Of a DNA stretch of 64,000 nucleotides, positions 1 to 7,782 are shown one piece after another; the first letter of the stretch is position 1; each line of letters begins with the position of its first letter. Source of the stretch: Streptomyces sp. CB01881 (GTDB lineage Bacteria; Actinomycetota; Actinomycetes; Streptomycetales; Streptomycetaceae); the NCBI RefSeq assembly GCF_002953255.1, contig NZ_CP026498.1, forward strand, positions 2,161,197-2,225,196, in the 5' to 3' direction. Below the pieces are notes generated by a model. It did no database searches. It saw only the letters and a program-made list of their open reading frames with translations, and was not told the origin of the DNA. Position numbers and translations under genes: made by a program.

Positions 1-721
1 CCTCGGCGGCGGCGCCGAACGGCGTCCAGCCGACCACCCGGGCGAGCGCGTCCGGCATCGCCTGCACCGGCACCCAGGTGCCCACGCAGAACATCATCGG
101 GAAGTAGACCGCGGTGCCGACCCCGTTGGCGATCTTCGAGGTCCGGGAGAGCGCGGAGATCACCGCGCCGAGGGCCAGCGCGCCGAGAGCGGCGAGCACC
201 AGGGCGAGCAGGTAGCCGAGCGGCTGCCGCGGCAGCGCCACGTCGAAGACGATCCGGCCCACCGCCAGCGACAGCGCGGCCGACACCAGCGCGGCCGCGC
301 CGTGCAGGACGATCTGCGCGCCGAGCAGCGCGGCCGGGCGGACCGGGGTGGTCGACATCCGGCGCAGGATGCCGCGCTCCCGGTAACCGGTGATCACCGG
401 TGGCATGGCCGCCACGGCGGCTGTGAGCAGCGCGATGAGCACGGACACCTGCCCGTAGGCGTCGACCGTCCTGATGCCGCCGAGCGACTCCTTGACCTCG
501 CGGAAGGCGGGGATCGAACCGAGGATCACGAGCAGCAGGGTGGGGAAGACCAGGATCCAGAAGACACCGGCCGGCTCCCGCAGGAAGAGCCGGGCCTCGG
601 CGGCGAGGACCGCGGCGGCCGGCCCGCGCCGACGGGCGGTCCGGGCGGCCGACCCGGACGGCCCGGACGACCGGGATGTGGACGACGTGGACGGCGTGGA
701 CGGCGTGCGGGCGGCGGTCAT
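1..721 (-). CDS. ABC-2 type transporter permease (3' part outside window)
   Basis: This is the membrane subunit of an export ABC transporter, cut by the left edge of the window. Translation from the ATG at 721 gives a Ser/Thr/Arg-rich N-terminus, then a helix-forming stretch (WILVFPTLLLVILG) and further hydrophobic helices (SVLIALLTAAVAAM, YLLALVLAALGALALG). The segment YRERGILRRMSTTPV is typical of the cytoplasmic loop of ABC-2 permeases. The start overlaps the stop of the upstream ATPase by 4 nt (ATGA at 718-721), so the two are translationally coupled and form one exporter. The substrate cannot be told; such pairs commonly export drugs or lipids. Confidence 0.88.
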   Translation of the reverse strand, partial: MTAARTPSTPSTSSTSRSSGPSGSAARTARRRGPAAAVLAAEARLFLREPAGVFWILVFPTLLLVILGSIPAFREVKESLGGIRTVDAYGQVSVLIALLTAAVAAMPPVITGYRERGILRRMSTTPVRPAALLGAQIVLHGAAALVSAALSLAVGRIVFDVALPRQPLGYLLALVLAALGALALGAVISALSRTSKIANGVGTAVYFPMMFCVGTWVPVQAMPDALARVVGWTPFGAAAE

Positions 722-1692
722 GACTCGGCTCCGGTCAGGTCGATGAACGCGTCCTCCAGGGTGGCGTCGGTGACGCGCAGTTCATGGGCGGTGATGCGGT
801 TGCGGGCGAGCAGGGTGAGGACGGCGTCGACGGTCTCGTCGGTCCCGGCCAGCGTGAGCCGGCCCTCCTCGGACACGACGGAGACGAGCCCGGGCAGCGC
901 GGCGAGGTCGGCCTCGGCCGGCGGCGCCGAGGGCCGGAAGGAGACGACCCTGGCCCCGGCGGAGCGGCCGATCAGCCCGGCCGGGGTGTCCAGCGCGACG
1001 ATCCGCCCCTGGTCCACGACGGCGATGCGGTCGCAGAGGCGCTGCGCCTCCTCCATGAAGTGGGTGACCAGCAGGACGGTGACCCCGCCCTCCCGGACCG
1101 ACTCGACCAGCTCCCAGGTGGCGCGCCGGGCCTGCGGGTCGAGCCCGGTGGTCAGCTCGTCCAGGACGACCACGCGCGGCCGGCCGATCAGCGCCAGCGC
1201 GATGAACAGCCGCTGCTTCTGCCCGCCACTGAGGTCCGCGAACCGGGTGGACAGCCGGGAGGTGAGGTTCAGCCGCCCGGCCAGCGACCGCCAGTCGGCG
1301 GGGTCGGGGTAGCAGGCGGCGTACAGCTCCAGTGCCTCGCGGACGGTCAGCTTGGGCTGGAGCTCGCTCTCCTGGAGCTGGACGCCGAGGACCCGGGTGG
1401 TCGCCGCGCGGTCGGCACGCGGGTCGAGCCCGGCCACGCGCACGGTGCCGCCGTCGGGAACCCGCAGCCCGGCCACGCACTCGACCACGGTGGTCTTGCC
1501 GGCACCGTTGGGGCCGAGCAGTCCGAAGATCTCGCCCTCGGCGACGGAGAAGGAGACGCCGTCGACCACCGTGCGCCCCGCGTAGGACTTCTGAAGGCCG
1601 GTCACCTCGATGACGGGGCCCGAGGCGGGCGGCTCTGGACTGCCGGAAGGTTTCATGGGTCCAGCTTCGCGAGCGGCCGGGACGGGCGGCAT
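718..1692 (-). CDS. ABC transporter ATP-binding protein
   Basis: This is the nucleotide-binding subunit that powers the downstream ABC-2 permease. The 324-residue protein has Walker A (GPNGAGKTT), the ABC signature (LSGGQKQR), Walker B (VVVLDE) and the switch histidine (LLVTH), in the order of DrrA-type drug exporters, followed by the usual C-terminal extension of about 80 residues. The start may be the ATG at 1692 or the one at 1656; neither has a strong ribosome site. The gene lies directly downstream of a 36-bp perfect palindrome, which suggests control by a dimeric repressor. It is coupled to the permease gene by a 4-nt overlap. Confidence 0.92.
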   Translation of the reverse strand: MPPVPAAREAGPMKPSGSPEPPASGPVIEVTGLQKSYAGRTVVDGVSFSVAEGEIFGLLGPNGAGKTTVVECVAGLRVPDGGTVRVAGLDPRADRAATTRVLGVQLQESELQPKLTVREALELYAACYPDPADWRSLAGRLNLTSRLSTRFADLSGGQKQRLFIALALIGRPRVVVLDELTTGLDPQARRATWELVESVREGGVTVLLVTHFMEEAQRLCDRIAVVDQGRIVALDTPAGLIGRSAGARVVSFRPSAPPAEADLAALPGLVSVVSEEGRLTLAGTDETVDAVLTLLARNRITAHELRVTDATLEDAFIDLTGAES

Positions 1693-1713
1693 CCGCCGAT
1701 CCGCTCGGCCCGG

Positions 1714-1749
1714 GGCGCCCGTATCAACCGATCGGTTGATACGGGCGCC
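1714..1749. promoter_or_regulatory. 36-bp perfect palindrome, candidate TetR-type operator
   Basis: The two 18-nt arms are perfectly complementary with no spacer; the left arm reads GGCGCCCGTATCAACCGA and the centre is CCGATCGG. It lies 22 bp before the ATG at 1692 of the ABC ATPase gene and is separate from the terminator hairpin at 1751-1774. The core TATCAACCGATCGGTTGATA resembles operators of TetR-family repressors, which often guard exporter genes. No TetR gene is adjacent in the window, so the repressor would lie elsewhere. Confidence 0.6.
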
Positions 1750-1750
1750 G

Positions 1751-1774
1751 GGGGGGTGCCCCTCGGCACCCCCC
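1751..1774 (-). terminator. Hairpin terminator after the MDR oxidoreductase gene
   Basis: A 10-bp perfect stem (GGGGGGTGCC with GGCACCCCCC) closes a CCTC loop 8 nt past the stop of the minus-strand oxidoreductase gene. There is no U-tract, as is common in actinomycetes. Confidence 0.65.
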
Positions 1775-1782
1775 GGCGGCGC

Positions 1783-2712
1783 TCAGCCGACCGTCAGGAC
1801 GATCTTGCCCCGCAGGTGTCCGCGCTCGCTCTCCTGCTGCGCCTCCGCCGCCTCCGCCAGCGGGAACACCCGGTGCAGCGGGAGCCGAAGGGTGCCCTCC
1901 TCGTGCAGTGCGAGGGCGCCGGCCAGCGCCGGACCGTGGTAGTGGACGGTCTCGGCGCCGCCGGTGAACCGCACCCCGTGCGCGGCCGCCCCCTCCCAGT
2001 CGGCGATGGTCAGCACGTGCTCGGCGCCGCCGGCCAGCTCGATCGAGAACGGCAGCACGTCGCCCTGGCCTGCCGCGTCCAGGACCTTGTCCACACCCTC
2101 CGGGGCGGCGGCCCGCACCCGCTCGGCCAGCCCGTCCCCGTACGCCACCGGGACCGCGCCCAGCTCGCGCAGGTGCGCGTGGTTGGCCTCGCTCGCGGTG
2201 CCGATCACCCGGATCCCGCGCGAGCGGGCGAACTGCAGCAGCAGCGTGCCGACGCCACCGGCCGCGCCGTGCACCAGCAGCGTCTGGCCGTTCCCGACGC
2301 CCAGCAGGTCCAGCACGCGCCAGGCCGTCTCGGCGGCGGCCGGGATCGCCGCCGCCTCCTCCCAGCCCAGCGTGGCCGGCTTGCGGACCAGCTTGCCCGC
2401 CTCCACCAGCGCGTGTTCGGCGTACCCGCCGCTGTGGACCAGGCCGAACACCTCGTCGCCGGGCCGCCACTCGGTCACGCCCTCGCCGACCTCCTCCACC
2501 ACGCCCGCCACCTCGGAGCCGGTGACGTACGGGAGCGTCAGCGGGAACAGCTCGGTCAGCGCGCCGTTGCGCAGCTTGTGGTCGAGCGGGTTGACGCCCG
2601 CGGTGCGGACGGCGACCCGCACCTGGCCTGGGCCGGGGGCGGGCAGGTCGATCTCGATCGGGTGCAGGACGTCCGCGCCGCCGTACGCGGAGAAGCCGAT
2701 GGCCTTGGTCAT
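1783..2712 (-). CDS. NADP-dependent MDR-family oxidoreductase (zinc-free quinone reductase type)
   Basis: This 309-residue member of the medium-chain dehydrogenase/reductase family probably reduces quinones or enones with NADPH in the cytosol. The N-terminal GroES-like half has GVNPLDHKLRNG and YVTGSEVAGVVEEVG. The C-terminal Rossmann half has the nucleotide motif VHGAAGGVGTLLLQFA. Zinc ligands of alcohol dehydrogenases are absent, as in the QOR subfamily. The ATG at 2712 was chosen because the protein then begins at the family start (MTKAIGFSAYGG), although the frame stays open far upstream antisense to the LuxR gene. It is divergent from that regulator across about 150 bp, and a hairpin follows the stop. 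Confidence 0.93.
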   Translation of the reverse strand: MTKAIGFSAYGGADVLHPIEIDLPAPGPGQVRVAVRTAGVNPLDHKLRNGALTELFPLTLPYVTGSEVAGVVEEVGEGVTEWRPGDEVFGLVHSGGYAEHALVEAGKLVRKPATLGWEEAAAIPAAAETAWRVLDLLGVGNGQTLLVHGAAGGVGTLLLQFARSRGIRVIGTASEANHAHLRELGAVPVAYGDGLAERVRAAAPEGVDKVLDAAGQGDVLPFSIELAGGAEHVLTIADWEGAAAHGVRFTGGAETVHYHGPALAGALALHEEGTLRLPLHRVFPLAEAAEAQQESERGHLRGKIVLTVG

Positions 2713-2865
2713 GGGTGTTCCACCGTTCCTGGTGTCTCGGGGGTTCGTCGTGGTGACGGTTCCAGCCTGGTGCGCCGGCGGGTGGCCGACGGCCCGCCGT
2801 TCGGCCGGTTCGGCCTGGCCGTTCGGCCAGGCCGGACGCCGGCGGGCCGGGCTACGCTCGACGGC

Positions 2866-4209
2866 ATGGTGGAAGACGTGCACGACAGCGGGGAGCCGGC
2901 CGGGGCCCGGTCGTGGGAGCGGCCCGACGGCGCGCTGGCGCGGGCCGTCGAGGTGCTGCGCACACCCCGGCCGGCCCTGTTGCCACGGCTCTCCGAGATC
3001 CTCGCCGACCTCGTCCCGCACACCGTGCTCGCCCAGCTCAGCGGCGTCTGCACGTACTCCCCCACCAACGCCTACGGCGCCGCCGACCTGGCCGGGCGGA
3101 TCACCACCCTGGAGCTGGCCCAGCTGGCGGAGGCGGTTCGGCCCGGCCGGCCGTGGCAGGGCGAGGCGGTCCTGGCGGGCCGCCCCCGGCCCGCCGTCGC
3201 GGTCGCCGCGGCACCGGCCGGCACCAACGGCGCACTGCTCGTCCTCGTCCGGGCGGGCGCCGGGCCGCTGCCCGGGCAGGCGCTCGCCGTCCTCCAGCAG
3301 GTGTGGGAGCTGGTCACCACCCACTCCCACCACCGCGCCACGGACGCCGCCCCCGTCCACGCGGCCGCCTCCCGCGCCTCGGCCGGCGCCCGGGCCCGGG
3401 CGATCGCCGAACTGAGCGGCGCCCATGCCTCGGCCCTCACCGCGATCCTCGCACCGCTGCGCTCGGCCGCCCTGGACGACGCCACGGCCCGCCGCAGCGC
3501 CACCGAACTCGCCGTCGACGCCCTGGTCGGCCTGCGCGCGGGCGCCGACCTCGACCGCGAGCTGAGCGAGGAGCCGGCCGCCACCGCCTTCGCCCGGCTC
3601 GCCGACGAGCTGCGCCCGCTGCTCCGTCACAGCCCCGTCCGGCTCGACCTGCTGCCGCCCGCCGCGGGCGACCGCTCCGTCCCAGCCGACACCGCGCACA
3701 CCGCCCGGGCCGCCGTCCGCTCCACCGTGATCGCCATGCTGGAGCAGGACAACCTGACCCGCCTGCACGTGAGTTGGCAGTTCGTGGCGGATTCCGTCCG
3801 GGCCGTGGTCCGCGACGACGGCCCCGGCCTGCTGGCCGCCGACGCACTCACCGTCCACCGCACCACCGACCGGATCGCCGCCCTGTCCGGCCGGCTGACC
3901 GTCGACGCCGTCCCCGGCTGGGGCACCACCGTCACCGTCGACCTCCCGCTGACCATGCCCCCGGCCGTGCCCGTCGTCTCGGACCCCCTGGAAGGCCTCC
4001 AGCCGAGGGAACTGGAGGTCCTCGACCAGCTCGCCCGGGGCCGCCGCAACCGGGAGATCGCCCTGGCCCTGCACATCAGCGAGTCCACGGTGAAGTTCCA
4101 TGTGGCCAACATCCTGGCCAAGTTGGGCGTCACCTCCCGCGGCGAGGCCGCCGCCCTCGCCCACCGCGCGGGCATGCCCACCTCGACGGCGCTGTACGCG
4201 GCGTCGTAG
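2866..4209 (+). CDS. LuxR-family regulator with kinase-like ATPase segment
   Basis: This is a DNA-binding transcription regulator of 447 residues. The C-terminal 65 residues form a clear LuxR/FixJ helix-turn-helix (LQPRELEVLDQLARGRRNRE, then ISESTVKFHVANILAKLGV). The central part looks like a histidine-kinase-type dimerisation and ATP-binding segment (VRDDGPGL as a G1-like box, GWGTTVTVDLPL near its end), so sensor and DNA-binding parts sit in one chain. The N-terminus has a GAF-like character without clear motifs. It is divergent from the MDR oxidoreductase gene and may control it. The ATG at 2866 fits the divergent layout; the frame is open farther upstream but with non-protein-like composition. 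Confidence 0.85.
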   Translation: MVEDVHDSGEPAGARSWERPDGALARAVEVLRTPRPALLPRLSEILADLVPHTVLAQLSGVCTYSPTNAYGAADLAGRITTLELAQLAEAVRPGRPWQGEAVLAGRPRPAVAVAAAPAGTNGALLVLVRAGAGPLPGQALAVLQQVWELVTTHSHHRATDAAPVHAAASRASAGARARAIAELSGAHASALTAILAPLRSAALDDATARRSATELAVDALVGLRAGADLDRELSEEPAATAFARLADELRPLLRHSPVRLDLLPPAAGDRSVPADTAHTARAAVRSTVIAMLEQDNLTRLHVSWQFVADSVRAVVRDDGPGLLAADALTVHRTTDRIAALSGRLTVDAVPGWGTTVTVDLPLTMPPAVPVVSDPLEGLQPRELEVLDQLARGRRNREIALALHISESTVKFHVANILAKLGVTSRGEAAALAHRAGMPTSTALYAAS

Positions 4210-4343
4210 GGTCCCGCGCGGCGGGGCGGGTCCGAACGGGGCTGCGCTCCCGGTCGGCGCGTCCGGGGCACACCGGCTGGCGGCGTGGCCGACGGCGTTC
4301 CGGGTTCGACAGCGCCGACCGCCGCCTGGTACGGCAGCGGGCT

Positions 4344-5395
4344 CTAGTAGTAGTGCCGCAGCTCCGGCCAGAGGGCGGACCACGGCCTGGTGGTGCCGGT
4401 GCACAGCAGGACGGGGGCGTGCTGCTCCTGGTTGGGCACGCCGTGGCCGTTGTCGACGCGGGCGACCACCCGGCAGCCCGTGAAGTACTGCTCCACGCGC
4501 GGGTACCCGTCCGGATGGAGCAGCAGGACCGGGCCGTCGGAGGTGTCCGGCGGCGGGCCCCAGTCGGCGAGGCTCATGTGCCCGGAGTAGGGGGCCGGCA
4601 GTCCGTGGCGCGGGCCGTACCGGGCCAGCGCGCCCGCCTCGCCATAGTTCGAGGTGAAGATCACCGCCCGGCCCCGCCGGTCGGCCGGAATCGCGGACCA
4701 GCCGTCGGCGGCGGCCTCGGCCAGTTCGGGCCAGCCGATCTGCTCGCCCTGCTCCGGGTAGATCCCGTTCACCACCGGGACCAGGCGGGCCGGCAGCACC
4801 GGCAGGGTGATCACGACGTTCACCGCGGCCGCGAACGCCAGCCAGGCCGCGAACCGCACCCGGCCGCGGCGCGGCCGCGCCGCCACCCGCTGCGCCAGCG
4901 GCTCGCAGCCCGCCGCGGCCAGCACCAGCAGCAGCGGGAACGCGTAGTACGGCTTGCCGCCGCCGGCGATCACCGCGACGCAGATCACCGGGTAGGCGAC
5001 GGCGAAGGCCCTGGCCCAGCACACTGCCGGGTCCCGGAGCAGCCGCCGGATCCCCGCCACCCAGACCGGCACCAGAACCGGGGACAGGTAGAGGATCTGC
5101 ATCGGCACGAACATCAGTCGGTTGTGGGTGCCGTCCTTGTCGCTGATCCCGCCGGCCACGGTCAGCTCGGGCCAGCCGTGCGCGGCCTGCCACCACAGGT
5201 TGGGCAGCGCGACGACCAGCGCGACCGCCAGGCCGGCCACCGGCCACCAACTCCGCAGCACGCGCCGGGGCCCGACCGCGAGCACGGCGGGGACGAGGGC
5301 GGCGGCGAGCAGCAGGACGAGGTCCTTGTTGAGCAGCGCGAGGCCGGTGACCGTGCCGAGCGCCACCCACCAGCGGCCGTCGCCGGTCCGCAACC
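4344..5395 (-). pseudogene. 5'-truncated GT39 (PMT-like) membrane glycosyltransferase
   Basis: The frame encodes only the C-terminal part, about 345 residues, of an ArnT/PMT-like glycosyltransferase. Hydrophobic helices (ALGTVTGLALLNKD, LVLLLAAALVPAVLAVG, WWPVAGLAVALVVALP) are followed by the conserved loop GGISDKDGTHN, more helices and the soluble tail ending LRHYY. The N-terminal catalytic Asp motif and first helices are missing, since the family is normally around 500 residues. Recognisable homology stops near RLRTGDGRWW (about 5390), after which the DNA belongs to a different, oppositely oriented gene tail. No plausible start lies at the junction, so this is probably a non-functional remnant left by a deletion. 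Confidence 0.7.
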
Positions 5396-5467
5396 GTGCG
5401 GGAGCACTACGACCCGCACGCAGTGGAGACGCCGTGGCAGCGGCGGTTCGTGGGGCGGTTCGGCTAA
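5396..5467 (+). pseudogene. C-terminal tail of a lost gene (methyltransferase-like)
   Basis: In the plus direction, in frame to TAA at 5465-5467, the 23 codons read REHYDPHAVETPWQRRFVG and end RFG. This looks like the last residues of a class I methyltransferase-like protein rather than random GC-rich coding. It begins exactly where homology of the truncated glycosyltransferase ends. I read it as the other side of a deletion or inversion junction; the family assignment is weak. Confidence 0.35.
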
Positions 5468-5491
5468 CGGTCCGGCGCCACCGGGCCTGGT

Positions 5492-6226
5492 CTAACCGCC
5501 CGCACCCGTCGCCGCGGCCAGGATGTGCTCGGGGCCGACCAGGGTGGCCCACCAGGCGGACATGTCGTCCTCGGGGTCGTCGGGCCGCGGGGTGCGCCAG
5601 CTCGTCGCGGCGTGGAGGACCGCGTGCTCGCCGGGTTGGAAGGAGGGGAGGGTCCAGGACAGGCCGCGGTGGCCGTCCAGGTATTCGACGCCCCAGGTGA
5701 GGCGGGGCGAGCGGCGGTAGACGTCGTCGAGGTCGGCGGCCCAGCGGCGGGGCATGGAGCGGCCGTCCTCCGCGCTCGTGCAGATCTGCTCCTCGTCCGG
5801 ACCGGCCAGGGTGAGGACGGTGCCGGCGTTCTCCAGGGTGACGGCGGCCACGGCCTGCGCGCCGTCGTAGCCGCTCTCCACGTCCGCCGGCACGGCGCGG
5901 AAGGCCGCCGAGAGCTCGACGCAGCGCAGCACGGTGCGCGCGCACACCTGCCAGACGGCGCCCCAGCAGGCGTCGACCGGGACGGTGAAGTCGGTGGCGG
6001 ACGCCTCGAACGGGCAGAGCAGCAGCTCCAGTTCGACGGAGTCGCACTCCCAGCGGTGGATCAGGGCGCCGCCGGGCAGCCGATGGACGCGGGTCGGCTG
6101 CCGCGGCACCGGCCGGCGGTCGACGACCGCGCCGAACTCCAGTACGCCCAACGGGGTGCCGATGTCGGGAGCGGCGGGCAGGAACGGCCCCGGAAGGCGG
6201 GGAACGGAGGGCAGCAGACCGGGCAT
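5492..6226 (-). CDS. Hypothetical protein (244 aa)
   Basis: I do not recognise this family. The 244-residue product is acidic, has no signal peptide or membrane helix, and is rich in Trp and Cys (CWGAVWQVCARTVLRC, HRWECDSVELELLLC). The central part has alternating hydrophobic strands (AVAAVTLENAGTVLTL) and the end is again Trp-rich (WGVEYLDGHRGLSWTL). It begins at an ATG at 6226, about 40 bp from the strong hairpin that terminates the upstream MFS gene, so it should have its own promoter in that short gap. Codon use is normal for the window. Confidence 0.7.
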   Translation of the reverse strand: MPGLLPSVPRLPGPFLPAAPDIGTPLGVLEFGAVVDRRPVPRQPTRVHRLPGGALIHRWECDSVELELLLCPFEASATDFTVPVDACWGAVWQVCARTVLRCVELSAAFRAVPADVESGYDGAQAVAAVTLENAGTVLTLAGPDEEQICTSAEDGRSMPRRWAADLDDVYRRSPRLTWGVEYLDGHRGLSWTLPSFQPGEHAVLHAATSWRTPRPDDPEDDMSAWWATLVGPEHILAAATGAGG

Positions 6227-6267
6227 GCCCGCAGCCTACGCACACCGCCGGGCAGGGACCTCGGCAC

Positions 6268-6314
6268 CCGCCCTGCACAGGAAGTCGGACCGGCCGACTT
6301 CCTGTGCAGGGCGG
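6268..6314. terminator. Hairpin family copy 1 (after the MFS gene)
   Basis: A perfect 21-bp stem (6268-6288 with 6294-6314) closes the 5-nt loop ACCGG. The arm contains CCTGCACAGGAAGTCGG. It starts 29 nt past the stop of the minus-strand MFS gene. About 40 nt of its core recur identically at 54538-54577, and weaker relatives are at 9124-9165 and 58545-58581. All four sit just after stop codons, which points to transcription termination. Confidence 0.75.
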
Positions 6315-6343
6315 CGCGGGCCGCCGGTACGGACGTCGGCGGC

Positions 6344-7693
6344 TCAGAGGCCCGGCAGTTCGCGCAGCGTCCGCAGGGGCGAGAAGTAGACCGGCACCCA
6401 GACGAGGGCGAGGCCCACGGCGCCCGCCCAGAGGGCGGCACGGGTGGAGAACAGCTCGCCGAGCAGGCCGGCCAGTGCCGCCCCGGCCGCGAGGGAGCCG
6501 GTGAGGACGAAGCGCATCGTGGCGTTCATCCGGCCGAGCAGCCGGTCGGGGGTGACGCTCTGGCGGTAGCTGACCTTGAGGACGTTGTCGATGCCGACCT
6601 TGAAGGTGGTGGCCAGCCAGCCGCCGGCGGCGAGCCAGAGCGCCGGGCCCCGGTCGACCAGCGCCACCGCGACACCGAGCGGTGCGACCGCCAGACCCAT
6701 CGACCAGAGCACCCGCCCGGCGCCGAGGCGGCGGGCCAGGTGGCGGGCCGACAGCGAGCCGAGGAAGACACCGATCCCGCCGGCGGCGAAGAACAGGCCG
6801 ATCGCGGCGTCGGGGAGCCGGAGCTCACGGACGAACAGGACGGGGAGCACGGTCTGGCAGAGCTGGATGGACAGGTTGGTGCAGCCACCCGCCAGGGCGA
6901 CGGCCCGCAGCGAGGGGTGGCCGAAGACGAAGCGCAGGCCCTCCCGGATCTCCCGGGCCAGCCGCCGGCGGTCCGCCCCCACGGGCGCCGGCTGCGGCTG
7001 CGGCTCCGGCCGGCGGAGCCGCAGCAGGCAGACCGCCGACCAGAGGTAGCTGACGGCGTCGACGGCGAGCGCGAGGGGCGCGGAGACCAGTGCCACCAGG
7101 AAGCCGCCCGCACCCCGGCCCCCGACCTGGGTCGCGGCGTCGACCGTCACCAGGTACGCGTTGGCCCGGGCGAGTTGGTCCCGGCCGACCAGGTCCGGCA
7201 GGTGACTCAGCGCGGCGACCTCGAAGAAGACGGTGGCCGCACCCGTCAGCAGGGCGACGAGGCAGAGCTGCTGGATGGTGAGTGCGCCGAACGCCCAGGC
7301 GGCCGGCACCGACGCGAGCAGCACCACCCGGACGAGGTCGGCGGCCACCATCACGGGCCGCTTGCGCAGCCGGTCGACCCAGGCCCCGGCGGGCAGGCCG
7401 ATCAGCACGAACGCCAGTGTGCCCAGCATCGCCAGCAGGCCGACCTGCCCCGCGGAGCTGTCCAGCGCCAGCACGGCGACCAGCGGGAGCGCGAGCTGGC
7501 CGACCGCGCTGCCGAGTCTGCTCACCCCCGTCGCGCCGAGCAGCAGTCGGAAGTCGGGATCCCGGAGAAGCGGACGGCTGGTCGCGGGCCGGTCCGCGGG
7601 CGGCCGGGTCGCGCCGGAGTGAGTCGTGTCGGAGTGAGTCGTGTCGGAGTGAGTCGTGTCGGGGCGAGTCGTGTCGGGGCGGGTCGTGGTCAT
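6344..7693 (-). CDS. MFS exporter (EntS-like, MFS_3)
   Basis: This is a 12-helix major facilitator drug/siderophore-exporter-like protein of 449 residues. It has the loop 2-3 motif GLPAGAWVDRLRKRPV (motif A), RAVALAGGCTNLSIQL, and GRMNATMRFVLTGSLAAGA, typical of MFS_3 permeases related to the enterobactin exporter. The first 45 residues are an unusual hydrophilic extension built of DTTRP/DTTHS repeats encoded by a 15-bp tandem repeat. It is divergent from a DUF5937-ArsR regulator, a common actinobacterial pairing in which the regulator represses the exporter. A strong hairpin follows the stop. Confidence 0.9.
   Translation of the reverse strand: MTTTRPDTTRPDTTHSDTTHSDTTHSGATRPPADRPATSRPLLRDPDFRLLLGATGVSRLGSAVGQLALPLVAVLALDSSAGQVGLLAMLGTLAFVLIGLPAGAWVDRLRKRPVMVAADLVRVVLLASVPAAWAFGALTIQQLCLVALLTGAATVFFEVAALSHLPDLVGRDQLARANAYLVTVDAATQVGGRGAGGFLVALVSAPLALAVDAVSYLWSAVCLLRLRRPEPQPQPAPVGADRRRLAREIREGLRFVFGHPSLRAVALAGGCTNLSIQLCQTVLPVLFVRELRLPDAAIGLFFAAGGIGVFLGSLSARHLARRLGAGRVLWSMGLAVAPLGVAVALVDRGPALWLAAGGWLATTFKVGIDNVLKVSYRQSVTPDRLLGRMNATMRFVLTGSLAAGAALAGLLGELFSTRAALWAGAVGLALVWVPVYFSPLRTLRELPGL
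7616..7690. repeat. Coding 15-bp tandem repeat, five units
   Basis: Three identical units GGAGTGAGTCGTGTC (7616-7660) are followed by two variants (7661-7690). On the minus strand they encode the repeated pentapeptide DTTHS/DTTRP at the N-terminus of the MFS exporter. The unit length is a multiple of 3, so copy number can change without breaking the frame. Confidence 0.85.
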
Positions 7694-7733
7694 GCGGCGA
7701 GCCTCGCGCCGTACCCGGACCCCGGACCATGAA

Positions 7734-7749
7734 TTTAGGCTGAGCTAAA
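7734..7749. promoter_or_regulatory. Candidate operator between MFS and ArsR genes
   Basis: TTTAGGCTGAGCTAAA carries inverted TTTAG/CTAAA arms in the divergent gap, 34 bp before the regulator start. An AT-rich dyad in such a gap fits an ArsR-type operator. It also partly matches (about 14 of 19 by eye) the DtxR/IdeR iron box, so iron control of the siderophore-exporter-like MFS gene is an alternative. Confidence 0.4.
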
Positions 7750-7782
7750 GGCAAGAGGCCGAGCGAGTGACGGGGATGCGCC

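Noticed and set aside
1714..1749. 36-bp palindrome as the terminator of the MDR gene
   Set aside because: A better-placed hairpin (1751-1774) lies directly after the stop. The palindrome has no loop and sits in the exporter promoter.
784..4209. Very long open frame of 1141 codons starting inside the ABC ATPase gene
   Set aside because: Only the last 447 codons (LuxR protein) look like protein. The rest is antisense to the ATPase and MDR genes and open because of high GC.
2713..5370. Minus-strand extension upstream of the MDR oxidoreductase
   Set aside because: It is antisense to the LuxR gene, with low-complexity Arg/Gly/Ala composition; the real start is at 2712.
7734..7749. Definite iron box for DtxR/IdeR
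   Set aside because: Several positions deviate and the neighbour is an ArsR-type regulator, so it is listed only as an operator candidate.
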